From Pontibacter mangrovi (lineage in GTDB: Bacteria > Bacteroidota > Bacteroidia > Cytophagales > Hymenobacteraceae): a stretch of 64,000 nt of DNA. The notes under the pieces were generated by a model. It ran no database searches and had not been told where the DNA came from. It saw only the letters and a program-made list of their open reading frames with translations. Below are positions 9,328 to 17,486 of this stretch, piece by piece. Each line of letters starts with the position of its first letter. Within the stretch, counting starts at the first letter, position 1. Location: contig NZ_VFRQ01000007.1 in assembly GCF_006385705.1 (NCBI RefSeq), forward strand, positions 186,001 through 250,000, in the 5' to 3' direction. The translations under genes were made by a program, and so were the position numbers.

Positions 9328-10323
9328 CTAACTCACCAGCAGGTTACAGCCCCGGATATCAGAATTATCGAACCGGCCCAGCACTTCAAAACTACCCTCG
9401 GGGTGCAGGCGGCCAATGTCTTTTGTTTCGATAAAGGCACAGGAGTCAACGTTTGCAAGGTCTATAACATTGATGCCACCGCTGTTTATTTTTCCGCTCA
9501 TGTCAAAGGGGTCGTTCAGGTCGCGGAGCAGGATGCGCATGGTATAGCCGGGCCAGAAAACACCCTCGCCCTGCGAGTAGCCTTGCGAGAGCAGTTCCGT
9601 CATGCCATACTCAGAGTGTATAGCTGGCACGCCGAAGCCACGTTTCAGCTGTGCGTGCAGCTCCTCGCGTATCATCTCACGCCTGCGGCCTTTCATGCCT
9701 CCCGTTTCCATCACCGTTACACCCGTAAAGTCTTCCTTCCCCTGCAGTTCCTCGGCCAGGTCCAGCAAGGCATACGACACGCCCATCAGCAGTACTTTTT
9801 TGCCCCTGCCCCGGGCCTGCCGAAGCGCCTGCAGCAAACCTGTGTGGTTGCGCAGGAAAAACCCCTCCTCCGGCTGCGCGGTTTTTTTGATAAAATGATC
9901 GACCATGGCCACCAAAGACGAACCGCCCTGCTCCAGGTAAGATGGCAGCAGCGCCAGCACCACATACTCCTGCAGCGGGCCGTAAAAATGCTCGAAAATG
10001 CGCTCCGACACCTGGTGGTACAACCTAAGGCTGGACACAAAATGGCGGCTACGCGCCTGCTTGGTGGTGCCGCTGCTATAAAAGGTAGCCTCTGGCTCAA
10101 AATCTCCTGTCTTCACCTCCTGCTCTTTAAAGAACTCGATGGGTAAGAAAGGTATCTGCTGCAGCGACTTTACTTCCTCTGTTTTGATGCGTAGGTTCTG
10201 CACGTATTCCTTGTACACGGTGTTGTGCTGCGCCTGGAAACGGAACAGCGCCAATGCCGTAGAAGTAAAGTCGAAGGACTCCTGCTGGGTAAGTACGCTG
10301 AGGTGGTGGGTTTTAAGATCCAT
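9328..10323 (-). CDS. LuxE-like acyl-activating protein (ANL-type acyl-protein synthetase)
   Basis: The 331 residues match the LuxE / acyl-protein synthetase family: the adenylation loop is FYSSGTTKQARSRH (about residue 82), the ANL motif is EYGMTELLSQGYS (about 240), and the end is DIGRLHPEGSFEVLGRFDNSDIRGCNLLVS, which contains the GRxDxxxxRG hinge signature. Such enzymes activate a carboxylic acid as an acyl-AMP. No luxC-type reductase or acyl carrier gene is adjacent, so the substrate cannot be inferred. The stop is 33 bases before the mtfA start on the same strand, so the two may be co-transcribed. Confidence 0.78.
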   Translation of the reverse strand: MDLKTHHLSVLTQQESFDFTSTALALFRFQAQHNTVYKEYVQNLRIKTEEVKSLQQIPFLPIEFFKEQEVKTGDFEPEATFYSSGTTKQARSRHFVSSLRLYHQVSERIFEHFYGPLQEYVVLALLPSYLEQGGSSLVAMVDHFIKKTAQPEEGFFLRNHTGLLQALRQARGRGKKVLLMGVSYALLDLAEELQGKEDFTGVTVMETGGMKGRRREMIREELHAQLKRGFGVPAIHSEYGMTELLSQGYSQGEGVFWPGYTMRILLRDLNDPFDMSGKINSGGINVIDLANVDSCAFIETKDIGRLHPEGSFEVLGRFDNSDIRGCNLLVS

Positions 10324-10393
10324 TTGAATACAACAATTGCTATATTTCCTGCGTTTGATTTAGTAAATTTAGCTTCATTTTCTGATACGCTAC

Positions 10394-10936
10394 ATGAAAA
10401 ACCTGCTAAAGTACGCCGCCGGTGCCTTTATACTTGCTCTAGCCCTGAGCAGTTGCCGCGAAGAGCCTAATTACAGTGATGTGCCTGCCATCACCTTCGA
10501 CCGTATTGAGCAGTATACTTACACAGCAAATAAAATAACCCGCGACACCCTCATCATTGCCGTTGATTTTCAGGACGGCGACGGGAACCTGGGCCTCGAC
10601 CGCATTGGCCCGGACGGCACACAGAGCGGCCCCGATTTTGAACCTCCGTTTAACCCCGGCTCGCAGTACTTCTATAATTTCTTCGCCATTCCGCAGGTCA
10701 AGCGCGGCAACACCTATACTTCCTTACCAGAAATAAACGGCCGCTTCCCAAAGCTCTCAATGGATGGCAAGCCAGAGCCGCTGGAAGGTGAAATCCGCTA
10801 CACGATTACCAGCTTCTCGACGGATGCATACCCATTTGCAGACACCATACGCTTTGAAGTGTACATCTACGACCGTGATCTAAACAAGAGCAATGTGGTG
10901 TATACCGATGATATCGTGTTGTATCAGGGGTTATAA
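10394..10936 (+). CDS. Hypothetical lipoprotein
   Basis: The 180-residue product starts with a lipoprotein signal (KYAAGAFILALALSSC, Cys about residue 21). The mature part contains an acidic DGDGNLG segment, DFQDGDGNLGLD, recurrent in small Bacteroidota lipoproteins, and a beta-rich C-terminus (VYIYDRDLNKSNVVYTDDIVLYQG). No enzyme motif is seen. It would be anchored in the inner or outer membrane. It is divergent from the LuxE-like gene. Confidence 0.7.
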   Translation: MKNLLKYAAGAFILALALSSCREEPNYSDVPAITFDRIEQYTYTANKITRDTLIIAVDFQDGDGNLGLDRIGPDGTQSGPDFEPPFNPGSQYFYNFFAIPQVKRGNTYTSLPEINGRFPKLSMDGKPEPLEGEIRYTITSFSTDAYPFADTIRFEVYIYDRDLNKSNVVYTDDIVLYQGL

Positions 10937-10984
10937 TCCAAAGTATAACTCTCTATACCTATTTTGCAGATGAACGGAATAGGG

Positions 10985-11553
10985 TTCCGTTTAGCAGGTA
11001 GTTGGCGGTAATTTGAATGAAAAACATACTTATAAAAATACTGGCTGTATTTTTCATCTCCTTCATAGTTTCTTGTTCGACTAATAGGGAGCTAATACAA
11101 AAAGAGAAAACAGACTTTGGGACAGTAAAATATTATGTGGAAACTGGCTTGAAAGACAACCGACATCAAAAGCGGATTGTAGCAAAAGTTGACAACGCAA
11201 TCTACTATAGTTTTTATTCGGCTGAGATTGTAAAACACACAAACCAGAACAAGGAATTAATCTATAGATTATTCTATGGAGAAATCCCCGAGGAACTAAA
11301 TGACCCAAAATACTTTCAAAAACTAACCAAACTCGACTCAGTAGTATTGTCAGGTTCAGACAGAGTTTTGGACTCGTTGAAATGGAAGAATTTTAAAAGC
11401 TGGAATGGTGCATCAGCGTTCGAGATAGAAGTGAACTATTATCACGTATTCCCAAAAAATGAGAAAATTAAACCATATTAATTGAATAAAAACTACCGCC
11501 AATACGAGCTTCACGGTAGCTGCGCCACCGCAAAGGCTATTCCGTTAGTCAGG
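10985..11553 (+). repeat. Cassette-like unit: direct repeats with inner inverted repeats around one small gene
   Basis: A low-GC gene (11017-11481) is bracketed by direct repeats TTCCGTTTAGCAGG (10985-10998) and TTCCGTTAGTCAGG (11540-11553). Just inside them are inverted copies of TTGGCGGTA (near 11002) and TACCGCCAA (near 11494). This resembles an integron-like cassette with its recombination site, but no integron integrase is in the window and the match to GTTRRRY core sites is imperfect. Confidence 0.35.
11017..11481 (+). CDS. Hypothetical AT-rich lipoprotein
   Basis: The 154-residue protein has a lipoprotein signal (ILIKILAVFFISFIVSC, Cys about residue 20) and a mature part rich in Lys, Tyr and Asn with no recognised domain. 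Its base composition is clearly more AT-rich than that of the genes before 10.9 kb. The gene sits alone inside a pair of direct and inverted repeats, which suggests recent gain as a small cassette. Confidence 0.6.
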   Translation: MKNILIKILAVFFISFIVSCSTNRELIQKEKTDFGTVKYYVETGLKDNRHQKRIVAKVDNAIYYSFYSAEIVKHTNQNKELIYRLFYGEIPEELNDPKYFQKLTKLDSVVLSGSDRVLDSLKWKNFKSWNGASAFEIEVNYYHVFPKNEKIKPY

Positions 11554-11562
11554 ATAGAAAAA

Positions 11563-11943
11563 ATGGTAAACTTTAGATTTGGCCTTTATCTAATAGTTGT
11601 AGCAGTTCTACAGTTCATTACTATTCTACTCTATGGTTATACAAAGGAAGGTGGAGATATAAATGCTGCATCTATGTATCCAGTAGCTTACCTGTTATCT
11701 GCTGTAGTTTATAGTTTCTTCAGCGGCTTGCTCTTCATCAATATAAGTGAGCCAAAAAAATTTGGTGGACGCCTCCTTCTATTACTTGTACCAGCTCTAC
11801 TTGCAGTTGTTCTAAACGTAGCGACGAGTACATTAGGTAAAGGCTTGTACTATGTGATTATAGCAGCTGCTTTGCTTATCAATGGAGTATACTATTATAT
11901 AGTACAGAAGTACAGAAGCACCACCTCCACCGACAAAACTTAA
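11563..11943 (+). CDS. Small four-helix membrane protein of unknown function
   Basis: The open frame reaches back to a TTG at 11482, but that part lies in the cassette-end repeat and gives an unlikely N-terminus, so the ATG at 11563 (MVNFRFGLYLIVV) is preferred. The 126 residues form about four hydrophobic spans (LYLIVVAVLQFITILLYG, MYPVAYLLSAVVYSFFSGLLF, LLLLLVPALLAVVLNV, LYYVIIAAALLINGVYYYI). No family recognised. Confidence 0.55.
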   Translation: MVNFRFGLYLIVVAVLQFITILLYGYTKEGGDINAASMYPVAYLLSAVVYSFFSGLLFINISEPKKFGGRLLLLLVPALLAVVLNVATSTLGKGLYYVIIAAALLINGVYYYIVQKYRSTTSTDKT

Positions 11944-11955
11944 ACCACACCAAGC

Positions 11956-12470
11956 ATGATCAAAGTAGTTAGGCTTTTAGCTGTGTTCTCTTTGTTCTTT
12001 TCATGCAAGGAAAGTATGGAGAGTAGAGATAATACCTATCAATACTACTCCATTAAGGCAACTCCAAATTCAGAATTAGTTTTAAGGCCAAGTTTAGTGA
12101 AGACAGCAGCTTTAACTACTATGACTATGAAATAGCCAAAGGGAAAAGCACAGTTTTCACGCTCACCTATGCCCAAGGCGACAGCACCTATACAGACGGC
12201 GGTGTGGAAGAATTGATAGTTTTTGAGGTGGATAGCTCAACTACTGATTTTGTCATAGTAGACGCAGATTTCATCCACCACCGGGGACTGTACCAAAAAT
12301 CATGCTTCTGCGTTGATGCCCAGTATAACAAGGCAATAAGAATAAATTCAGGGAAGGTATTGGGAAGAAAAATAAATCAGAACACCTGGTTACTTCAGGC
12401 TAATGTAAGTATGTTAGATTTCAAGGATACGGCCACCGTTAACCAGGAAAAGATCCTGACTATAAATTAA
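11956..12470 (+). pseudogene. Frameshifted small lipoprotein gene
   Basis: An ATG at 11956 opens a lipoprotein signal (MIKVVRLLAVFSLFFSC) that runs out of frame: its reading continues only to a stop at about 12133. The next frame, open from 12057 to 12470, encodes a coherent C-terminus (NSKFRISFKAKFSEDSSF, then YDYEIAKGKSTVFTL, and on to KILTIN). Adding one G near 12057-12058 joins the two into a single protein of about 171 residues. It is either a real single-base deletion or an assembly error. No family recognised. Confidence 0.6.
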
Positions 12471-12545
12471 CCTTCACTTTTTCCATACTTCTCTTTGCCT
12501 TCTTTGCAGATAGCACCAATGCCACAAACCTGAGACACAAGAAAT

Positions 12546-12583
12546 AAAAACTCCCCGGCAACTGCAGCTGCCGGGGAGTTTTT
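12546..12583. terminator. Bidirectional terminator
   Basis: A perfect 15-bp stem AAAAACTCCCCGGCA / TGCCGGGGAGTTTTT separates the plus-strand lipoprotein remnant from the end of the minus-strand E1 gene; T runs on both strands fit two-way termination. Confidence 0.85.
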
Positions 12584-12605
12584 GTTTTAGAAGTATACTT
12601 TATAC

Positions 12606-15014
12606 TTAGTAGATCTTAGGATAAGCCATAGGATCAGCCTCGTGCATCATTTCATAGATGGTTTCAAACACATCTTCGGGGTTTGGCTTCGAGAAATAGT
12701 CGCCGTCTGAAGAGTAGGCCGGGCGGTGCGGCTGCGCCGACAGGCACTGCGGTTTAGAGTCCAGCCATCTCCAGGCTCCCTGCTCGTCCACCACCTGCTG
12801 CATCATGTAGGCCGAAGCACCTCCGGGGACATCTTCATCGGTAAACAGCACCCGATTCGTCTTGCGGATCGAGTCGGCGATCATGTGGTCTATGTCGAAA
12901 GGCAGCAGCGTTTGCACGTCTATCACCTCTACCGAGATGCCAAACTCCTCCAGCTGCTTTGCGGCCTCCAGCACAATGCGGCACATAGAGCCGTAAGTAA
13001 CCACTGTCAGGTCTGTACCTTCTCTGATGATCTCCGGCTTGCCAAGCGGCACCGTAAATTCACCGATATTATTTGGAATGCGTTCTTTCAGGCGATAGCC
13101 GTTCAGGCACTCAATCACAAGGGCAGGCTCATCGGACTTTAATAGCGTGTTGTAAAAACCAGCCGCTTGCGTCATGTCGCGCGGCACCAACACGTGCATG
13201 CCCCGGATACTGCTCAGAATCATACCTATCGGGGAGCCGGAGTGCCAGATGCCCTCCAGGCGGTGACCACGCGTGCGCACAATAAGGGGCGCTTTCTGCC
13301 CGCCTTTGGTACGGTACTGCAAACAAGCCAGGTCGTCAGACAGGATCTGGATGGCATACAGCAGGTAATCGAGGTACTGGATTTCTGTGATCGGGCGAAG
13401 GCCGCGCAGCGCAGCGCCTATACCCTGCCCAATGATCGTACATTCGCGGATGCCGGTATCCGTAACGCGCAGTTCGCCGTGCTTCTCCTGCAGGCCGGCA
13501 AAAGCCTGGTTCACGTCGCCAATAAAACCAACGTCCTCGCCTATGGCAAATACACGCGGGTCGCGGGCAAGCATGGCATCGAAGCAGGCCTGCAACACCT
13601 CGCGGCCATCCACCACCGGCGAGCTTTCGTCAAACTCAGGCTTTACCTCCTCTACCAACAGCGCCGCCTCATCCGACTGGCTGTACAAGTATGAATTATA
13701 GCGATCTGCGTTTTCGCCCATGCTCTGCTCCAGCCAGCCAATCAGCTCGCGCTTTGCCGGATTTTGCTCATCGCGCACATAGCGAAGCGCTTTACGTACG
13801 GCCCTAACAGCATCGCTGCGGATAGGGTTAACCGTTTTGCGCAGTTCCTCGGCAATGGTGGCCACTTCCGTGATATGCACACTGGCTTTGGCTAGTTCAT
13901 CCAGCAGGCGCAGCGCCTCGTCATGGTCAGCTTTAATGGCAGTGGCAAACTCGCTCCAGGCATTGCTGCGGGCAGCTTTCACCGCGTCCCTGGCCTCTGA
14001 CTCTATCTGGTCGAGCTCTTCGGCTGTGGCAATGCCGCTCTCCAGCACCCATTCGCGCATTTTCTTCAAGCAGTCATACTCGGCCTCCCACTCCAAACGC
14101 TCCTTGGATTTGTAGCGCTCATGAGAGCCTGAGGTGGAGTGGCCTTGCGGCTGCGTCATCTCCTCTACGTGCACCAATACCGGCACATGCTGCTCGCGGC
14201 ACACGCGCACGGCAGCCTCGTAGGTTTCGCACAGGGCGGCATAGTCCCAGCCTTTCACTTTAAATATTTCATAGCCCTGCTCCCCTTCCGCGTTACGCTG
14301 GAAACCGGCCAGTATTTCCGAAATGCTTCCTTTGGTGGTTTGATACTCGGCGGGCACGGAGATACCGTAGGCGTCATCCCATACCGACACCAGCATGGGC
14401 ACCTGCAAAACGCCCGCCGCATTAATGGCCTCAAAGAACATCCCTTCTGAGGTGGAGGCGTTGCCGATGGTGCCAAAAGCCACCTCGTTGCCGTTCACGG
14501 TAAATTTCTGCATCCCCTTCAGGGCAGGGTTCTGGCGGTACAGTTTGGAGGCGTAGGCCAGGCCCACCAGGCGCGGCATCTGGGCAGCGGTAGGAGAAAT
14601 ATCGGCGCTGGAGTTTTTCTGCTCCATCAGGTTCTTCCAATGGCCTTCGTCGTCAAGCGAGCGCGTGCCGAAGTGGCCGTTCATGGCGCGGCCTGCCGTG
14701 GAGGGCTCAGCCTCTACGTCAGTATGCGCGTATAACTGGGCAAAGTACTGCTGCAGCGTCAGCTCCCCGATGGCAAACATAAAGGTCTGGTCGCGGTAGT
14801 AGCCTGAGCGGAAGTCTCCGTTCTGGAAGAACTTTGCCATGGCCAGCTGTGCCACTTCCTTCCCGTCACCGAAGATCCCGAACTTGGCTTTCCCCATGAA
14901 CACCTCTTTGCGGCCTGCCAGGCTGGCCTGGCGGCTTTCCCAGGCAATGCGGTAGTCATTTAGTATTTCTTCGGAAGTTAATCTCTGTGTTATAGATGCT
15001 TCAGCGGTCTGCAT
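12606..15014 (-). CDS. 2-oxo acid dehydrogenase E1, alpha and beta subunits fused
   Basis: The 802 residues comprise a full E1 alpha part (about 1-340: ThDP-binding region with GNASTSEGMFFEAINAAGVLQVPMLVSV and a short phosphorylation-loop-like segment HSTSGSHERY), a helical linker, and an E1 beta part (about 455-802: IGEDVGFIGDVNQAFAGL, AAGFYNTLL, VTYGSMCRIVLEAA, DEDVPGGASAYMMQQV). Such fusions occur in Bacteroidota and serve branched-chain or related 2-oxo acid dehydrogenase complexes, oxidatively decarboxylating the acid and passing the acyl group to E2. No E2 or E3 gene is adjacent. The promoter is clear (15049-15078). Confidence 0.9.
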   Translation of the reverse strand: MQTAEASITQRLTSEEILNDYRIAWESRQASLAGRKEVFMGKAKFGIFGDGKEVAQLAMAKFFQNGDFRSGYYRDQTFMFAIGELTLQQYFAQLYAHTDVEAEPSTAGRAMNGHFGTRSLDDEGHWKNLMEQKNSSADISPTAAQMPRLVGLAYASKLYRQNPALKGMQKFTVNGNEVAFGTIGNASTSEGMFFEAINAAGVLQVPMLVSVWDDAYGISVPAEYQTTKGSISEILAGFQRNAEGEQGYEIFKVKGWDYAALCETYEAAVRVCREQHVPVLVHVEEMTQPQGHSTSGSHERYKSKERLEWEAEYDCLKKMREWVLESGIATAEELDQIESEARDAVKAARSNAWSEFATAIKADHDEALRLLDELAKASVHITEVATIAEELRKTVNPIRSDAVRAVRKALRYVRDEQNPAKRELIGWLEQSMGENADRYNSYLYSQSDEAALLVEEVKPEFDESSPVVDGREVLQACFDAMLARDPRVFAIGEDVGFIGDVNQAFAGLQEKHGELRVTDTGIRECTIIGQGIGAALRGLRPITEIQYLDYLLYAIQILSDDLACLQYRTKGGQKAPLIVRTRGHRLEGIWHSGSPIGMILSSIRGMHVLVPRDMTQAAGFYNTLLKSDEPALVIECLNGYRLKERIPNNIGEFTVPLGKPEIIREGTDLTVVTYGSMCRIVLEAAKQLEEFGISVEVIDVQTLLPFDIDHMIADSIRKTNRVLFTDEDVPGGASAYMMQQVVDEQGAWRWLDSKPQCLSAQPHRPAYSSDGDYFSKPNPEDVFETIYEMMHEADPMAYPKIY

Positions 15015-15048
15015 GTTGTCTTTATTAAACCTAAAGAGTTTTTCTCAC

Positions 15049-15078
15049 CAAAAGTACAGAATATTCGCCTAAATTCAA
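15049..15078 (-). promoter_or_regulatory. Promoter of the E1 gene
   Basis: On the minus strand a TTG (15078-15076) lies exactly 19 bases upstream of TACTTTTG (15056-15049), matching the Bacteroidota consensus TTG-N19-TAnnTTTG. The start codon is 34 bases further downstream. Confidence 0.7.
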
Positions 15079-15136
15079 ATTTAGGCCCTTTTACACCGCC
15101 TGCCATCGCGTAGAAATACCTTAAAAAAGAAAGCAT

Positions 15137-15144
15137 TATATTTG
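15137..15144 (+). promoter_or_regulatory. -7 box for the DUF1573 gene
   Basis: TATATTTG fits TAnnTTTG and lies 56 bases before the preferred ATG at 15200. No TTG is seen at the -33 position, so the promoter may be weak or regulated. Confidence 0.45.
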
Positions 15145-15199
15145 CTTCCGAACTTAATCCTTCAAATATTTGGTGCAATTTTTCTGTTTCCCATACTTT

Positions 15200-15985
15200 A
15201 TGAAGAGCAAGGTATTTCTATTAACGGCACTGTGTTTTATATTTGTGTGCAGCGGGGCCAAAGCACAAGGGAAACTGCTCTTTGAAAAAGACACCCATGA
15301 TTTTGGTACCTTAGCCGAGGGCACTCAGGCTGCATACGTGTTTAAGGTTAAAAACGTGGGGGTTGACCCGGTGGTTATACCTGATGTGAAAGCATCCTGT
15401 GGGTGCACCACCCCCACCTGGACAAAAAAGCCGATCATGCCGGGTGATTCTGGCACGATTACGGCTGTGTATAATTCAGCGGGCCGGCCGGGTCCGTTTT
15501 ATAAAAGTATAACGGTTTTTTCGAACAACTCGGAGCAGCCGCAGCATGTTTTGTACATAAAAGGCGAGGTAGAGGCAAAGGCTTTAAAAACTGGCAGTAG
15601 CCCGGAACAAAAGGCAATGTCGCCGCGTTTGGCTGTCGGAAGTACCGGTTATGATTTCGGAAAACTTGAAAAAGGACAAAAAGCATTTGCCAAGTTCCTA
15701 ATCCGGAATACGGGCCGTAAGCCGCTGGTTATCCAGAGCGTGAAAAGCGCGTGCAATTGTGTGATCTACCGCACCTCTAGAGCCGAAATAAAACCAGGCG
15801 AAGTGGCAACTTTGGAACTAAGGTATGTTCCGGCAATGTTAGGGGAGCAAATTGAAGAAGTAACCGTTCTTTCGAATGATATAGTGATGCCCGCCCTCCG
15901 GCTCAGGCTAAAGGCCCAGGTGGTAGCAGGCAAGGCATCTAAAGATACGTTAAGGGAAGGCGCACAGCCGACACCTTTCAGATAG
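15200..15985 (+). CDS. DUF1573 domain protein, exported
   Basis: The frame opens at a GTG (15170), but the ATG at 15200 gives a clean signal peptide (MKSKVFLLTALCFIFVCSGAKAQG) and is the better start, giving 261 residues. The mature part has two DUF1573 repeats: LFEKDTHDFGTLAEG with ASCGCTTPTWTKKPIMPGDSG, then STGYDFGKLEKGQ with SACNCVIYRTSRAEIKPGE. DUF1573 is an immunoglobulin-like periplasmic fold widespread in Bacteroidota with no known activity. Each repeat keeps the conserved Cys pair (CGC or CNC). Confidence 0.82.
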   Translation: MKSKVFLLTALCFIFVCSGAKAQGKLLFEKDTHDFGTLAEGTQAAYVFKVKNVGVDPVVIPDVKASCGCTTPTWTKKPIMPGDSGTITAVYNSAGRPGPFYKSITVFSNNSEQPQHVLYIKGEVEAKALKTGSSPEQKAMSPRLAVGSTGYDFGKLEKGQKAFAKFLIRNTGRKPLVIQSVKSACNCVIYRTSRAEIKPGEVATLELRYVPAMLGEQIEEVTVLSNDIVMPALRLRLKAQVVAGKASKDTLREGAQPTPFR

Positions 15986-16013
15986 TTTTTTTCATAGTTT
16001 TATTTTGTACTAA

Positions 16014-16041
16014 TGGCAGTGATTTTATCGCTGCCTTTTTT
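16014..16041 (+). terminator. Terminator after DUF1573 gene
   Basis: GGCAGTG and CGCTGCC form a short stem (one G-U) followed by six T residues, about 30 bases after the stop codon. Confidence 0.65.
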
Positions 16042-16146
16042 CATTTTAGCCCCTCCCTGATCTCCCGTTTTACCAGCACTCCAATTGCACTCCCCGGCAA
16101 TATTTATCATCTCGTAATCAGCCGATTAAATAGCTTTCGGAGACAC

Positions 16147-16179
16147 TTGTTTTATTTCTGTAAACTAATGGTATCTTTG
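16147..16179 (+). promoter_or_regulatory. Promoter of alanine dehydrogenase gene
   Basis: TATCTTTG (16172-16179) matches TAnnTTTG exactly; a TTG lies 22 bases upstream (16147-16149), slightly longer than the usual 19-21. The gene starts 45 bases downstream. Confidence 0.6.
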
Positions 16180-16223
16180 CGCAGCTAAACTTAAAACTTG
16201 TTACTTTTTAAACTGATTGCAAC

Positions 16224-17336
16224 ATGATAATTGGTGTTCCGAAGGAGATCAAGAATAACGAAAACCGGGTGGGTGTTACCCCTGCCGGCGTGATTGAATT
16301 GGTGCGCAATGGGCACACCGTTTACGTACAGTCTACTGCCGGTGAGGGCAGCGGCTTTATGGACGACGATTACACAGGTGCCGGTGCCACGATTCTGCCT
16401 ACAATCGAGGAGGTATACGGCATCGCAGAGATGATCATCAAAGTTAAAGAGCCGATCGAATCTGAGTACAGCCTGATCAAGGAAGACCAGTTGCTGTTCA
16501 CATACTTCCACTTTGCTTCTTACGAGCCGCTTACCAACGCCATGATCGAGCGCAAAGCCATCTGTCTTGCCTACGAAACAGTGGAGAAGCCTGACAGAAG
16601 CCTGCCGCTGCTGGTGCCAATGTCGGAGGTGGCCGGCCGTATGTCGGTACAGGAAGGTGCCAAATACCTGGAGAAGCCCCTGAAAGGCCGTGGTATTCTG
16701 TTGGGTGGCGTACCGGGTGTGCGTCCTGCCAAGGTAATGATCCTGGGTGGCGGTGTGGTAGGTACCAACGCGGCCAAAATGGCTGCCGGTATGGGTGCCG
16801 ACGTGACCATTATGGACAACAACCTGCAGCGCCTGCGCTACCTGGATGATATCATGCCTGCCAACGTGAACACCTTCATGTCGAACGAGTATAACATCCG
16901 CGAGCTGCTGCCAACGCACGACCTGATCATCGGTGCCGTGCTGATACCGGGTGCCAAGGCCCCGCACCTGATCACCAGAGAAATGCTGAAGGAAATGCGT
17001 CCGGGCACTGTGCTGGTAGACGTAGCTGTTGACCAGGGTGGCTGTATTGAAACATGCACGCCAACCACGCACCAGGACCCTACTTACGTGATTGACGATG
17101 TGGTACACTACTGTGTAGCCAACATGCCGGGTGCCGTACCTTATACTTCTACGCTGGCCCTGACCAATGCCACCTTGCCTTACGCACTGCAGATTGCCAA
17201 CAAAGGCTGGAAGAAAGCTTGCGCAGACAATGCAGAGCTGAGAAAAGGCCTGAACGTGGTGAACGGAAAAGTTGTTTACCCTGGCGTAGCCGAGGCGTTT
17301 AACCTGGAGTATACGCCTGTTGAGGAGGTGCTGTAG
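16224..17336 (+). CDS. ald: Alanine dehydrogenase
   Basis: The 370 residues match NAD-dependent alanine dehydrogenase throughout: [23 protein letters not shown] at the N-terminus, the catalytic-lysine region IIKVKEP (about residues 71-77), the active-site His in FTYFHFAS, the NAD-binding glycine motif [11 protein letters not shown] (about 174-184) and [13 protein letters not shown] near the active site. It interconverts L-alanine and pyruvate plus ammonia in the cytoplasm. It stands alone with its own promoter and terminator. Confidence 0.95.
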   Translation: MIIGVPKEIKNNENRVGVTPAGVIELVRNGHTVYVQSTAGEGSGFMDDDYTGAGATILPTIEEVYGIAEMIIKVKEPIESEYSLIKEDQLLFTYFHFASYEPLTNAMIERKAICLAYETVEKPDRSLPLLVPMSEVAGRMSVQEGAKYLEKPLKGRGILLGGVPGVRPAKVMILGGGVVGTNAAKMAAGMGADVTIMDNNLQRLRYLDDIMPANVNTFMSNEYNIRELLPTHDLIIGAVLIPGAKAPHLITREMLKEMRPGTVLVDVAVDQGGCIETCTPTTHQDPTYVIDDVVHYCVANMPGAVPYTSTLALTNATLPYALQIANKGWKKACADNAELRKGLNVVNGKVVYPGVAEAFNLEYTPVEEVL

Positions 17337-17357
17337 GTATACATCATACTATTTGTG

Positions 17358-17397
17358 GGGCGCCTTTTTGACAATGTCAGAAAGGCGCCCTTATTTT
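17358..17397 (+). terminator. Terminator after ald
   Basis: A perfect 10-bp stem GGGCGCCTTT / AAAGGCGCCC is followed by TTATTTTT, 22 bases after the ald stop codon. Confidence 0.85.
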
Positions 17398-17486
17398 TGT
17401 CCTGCTTTGGTGCACCGCCACCGCTTGCAGGCTGTTTACCATACATGCCACTCTTGTGGCGTTTTATCCATTGTGTCTGAGCTGCG

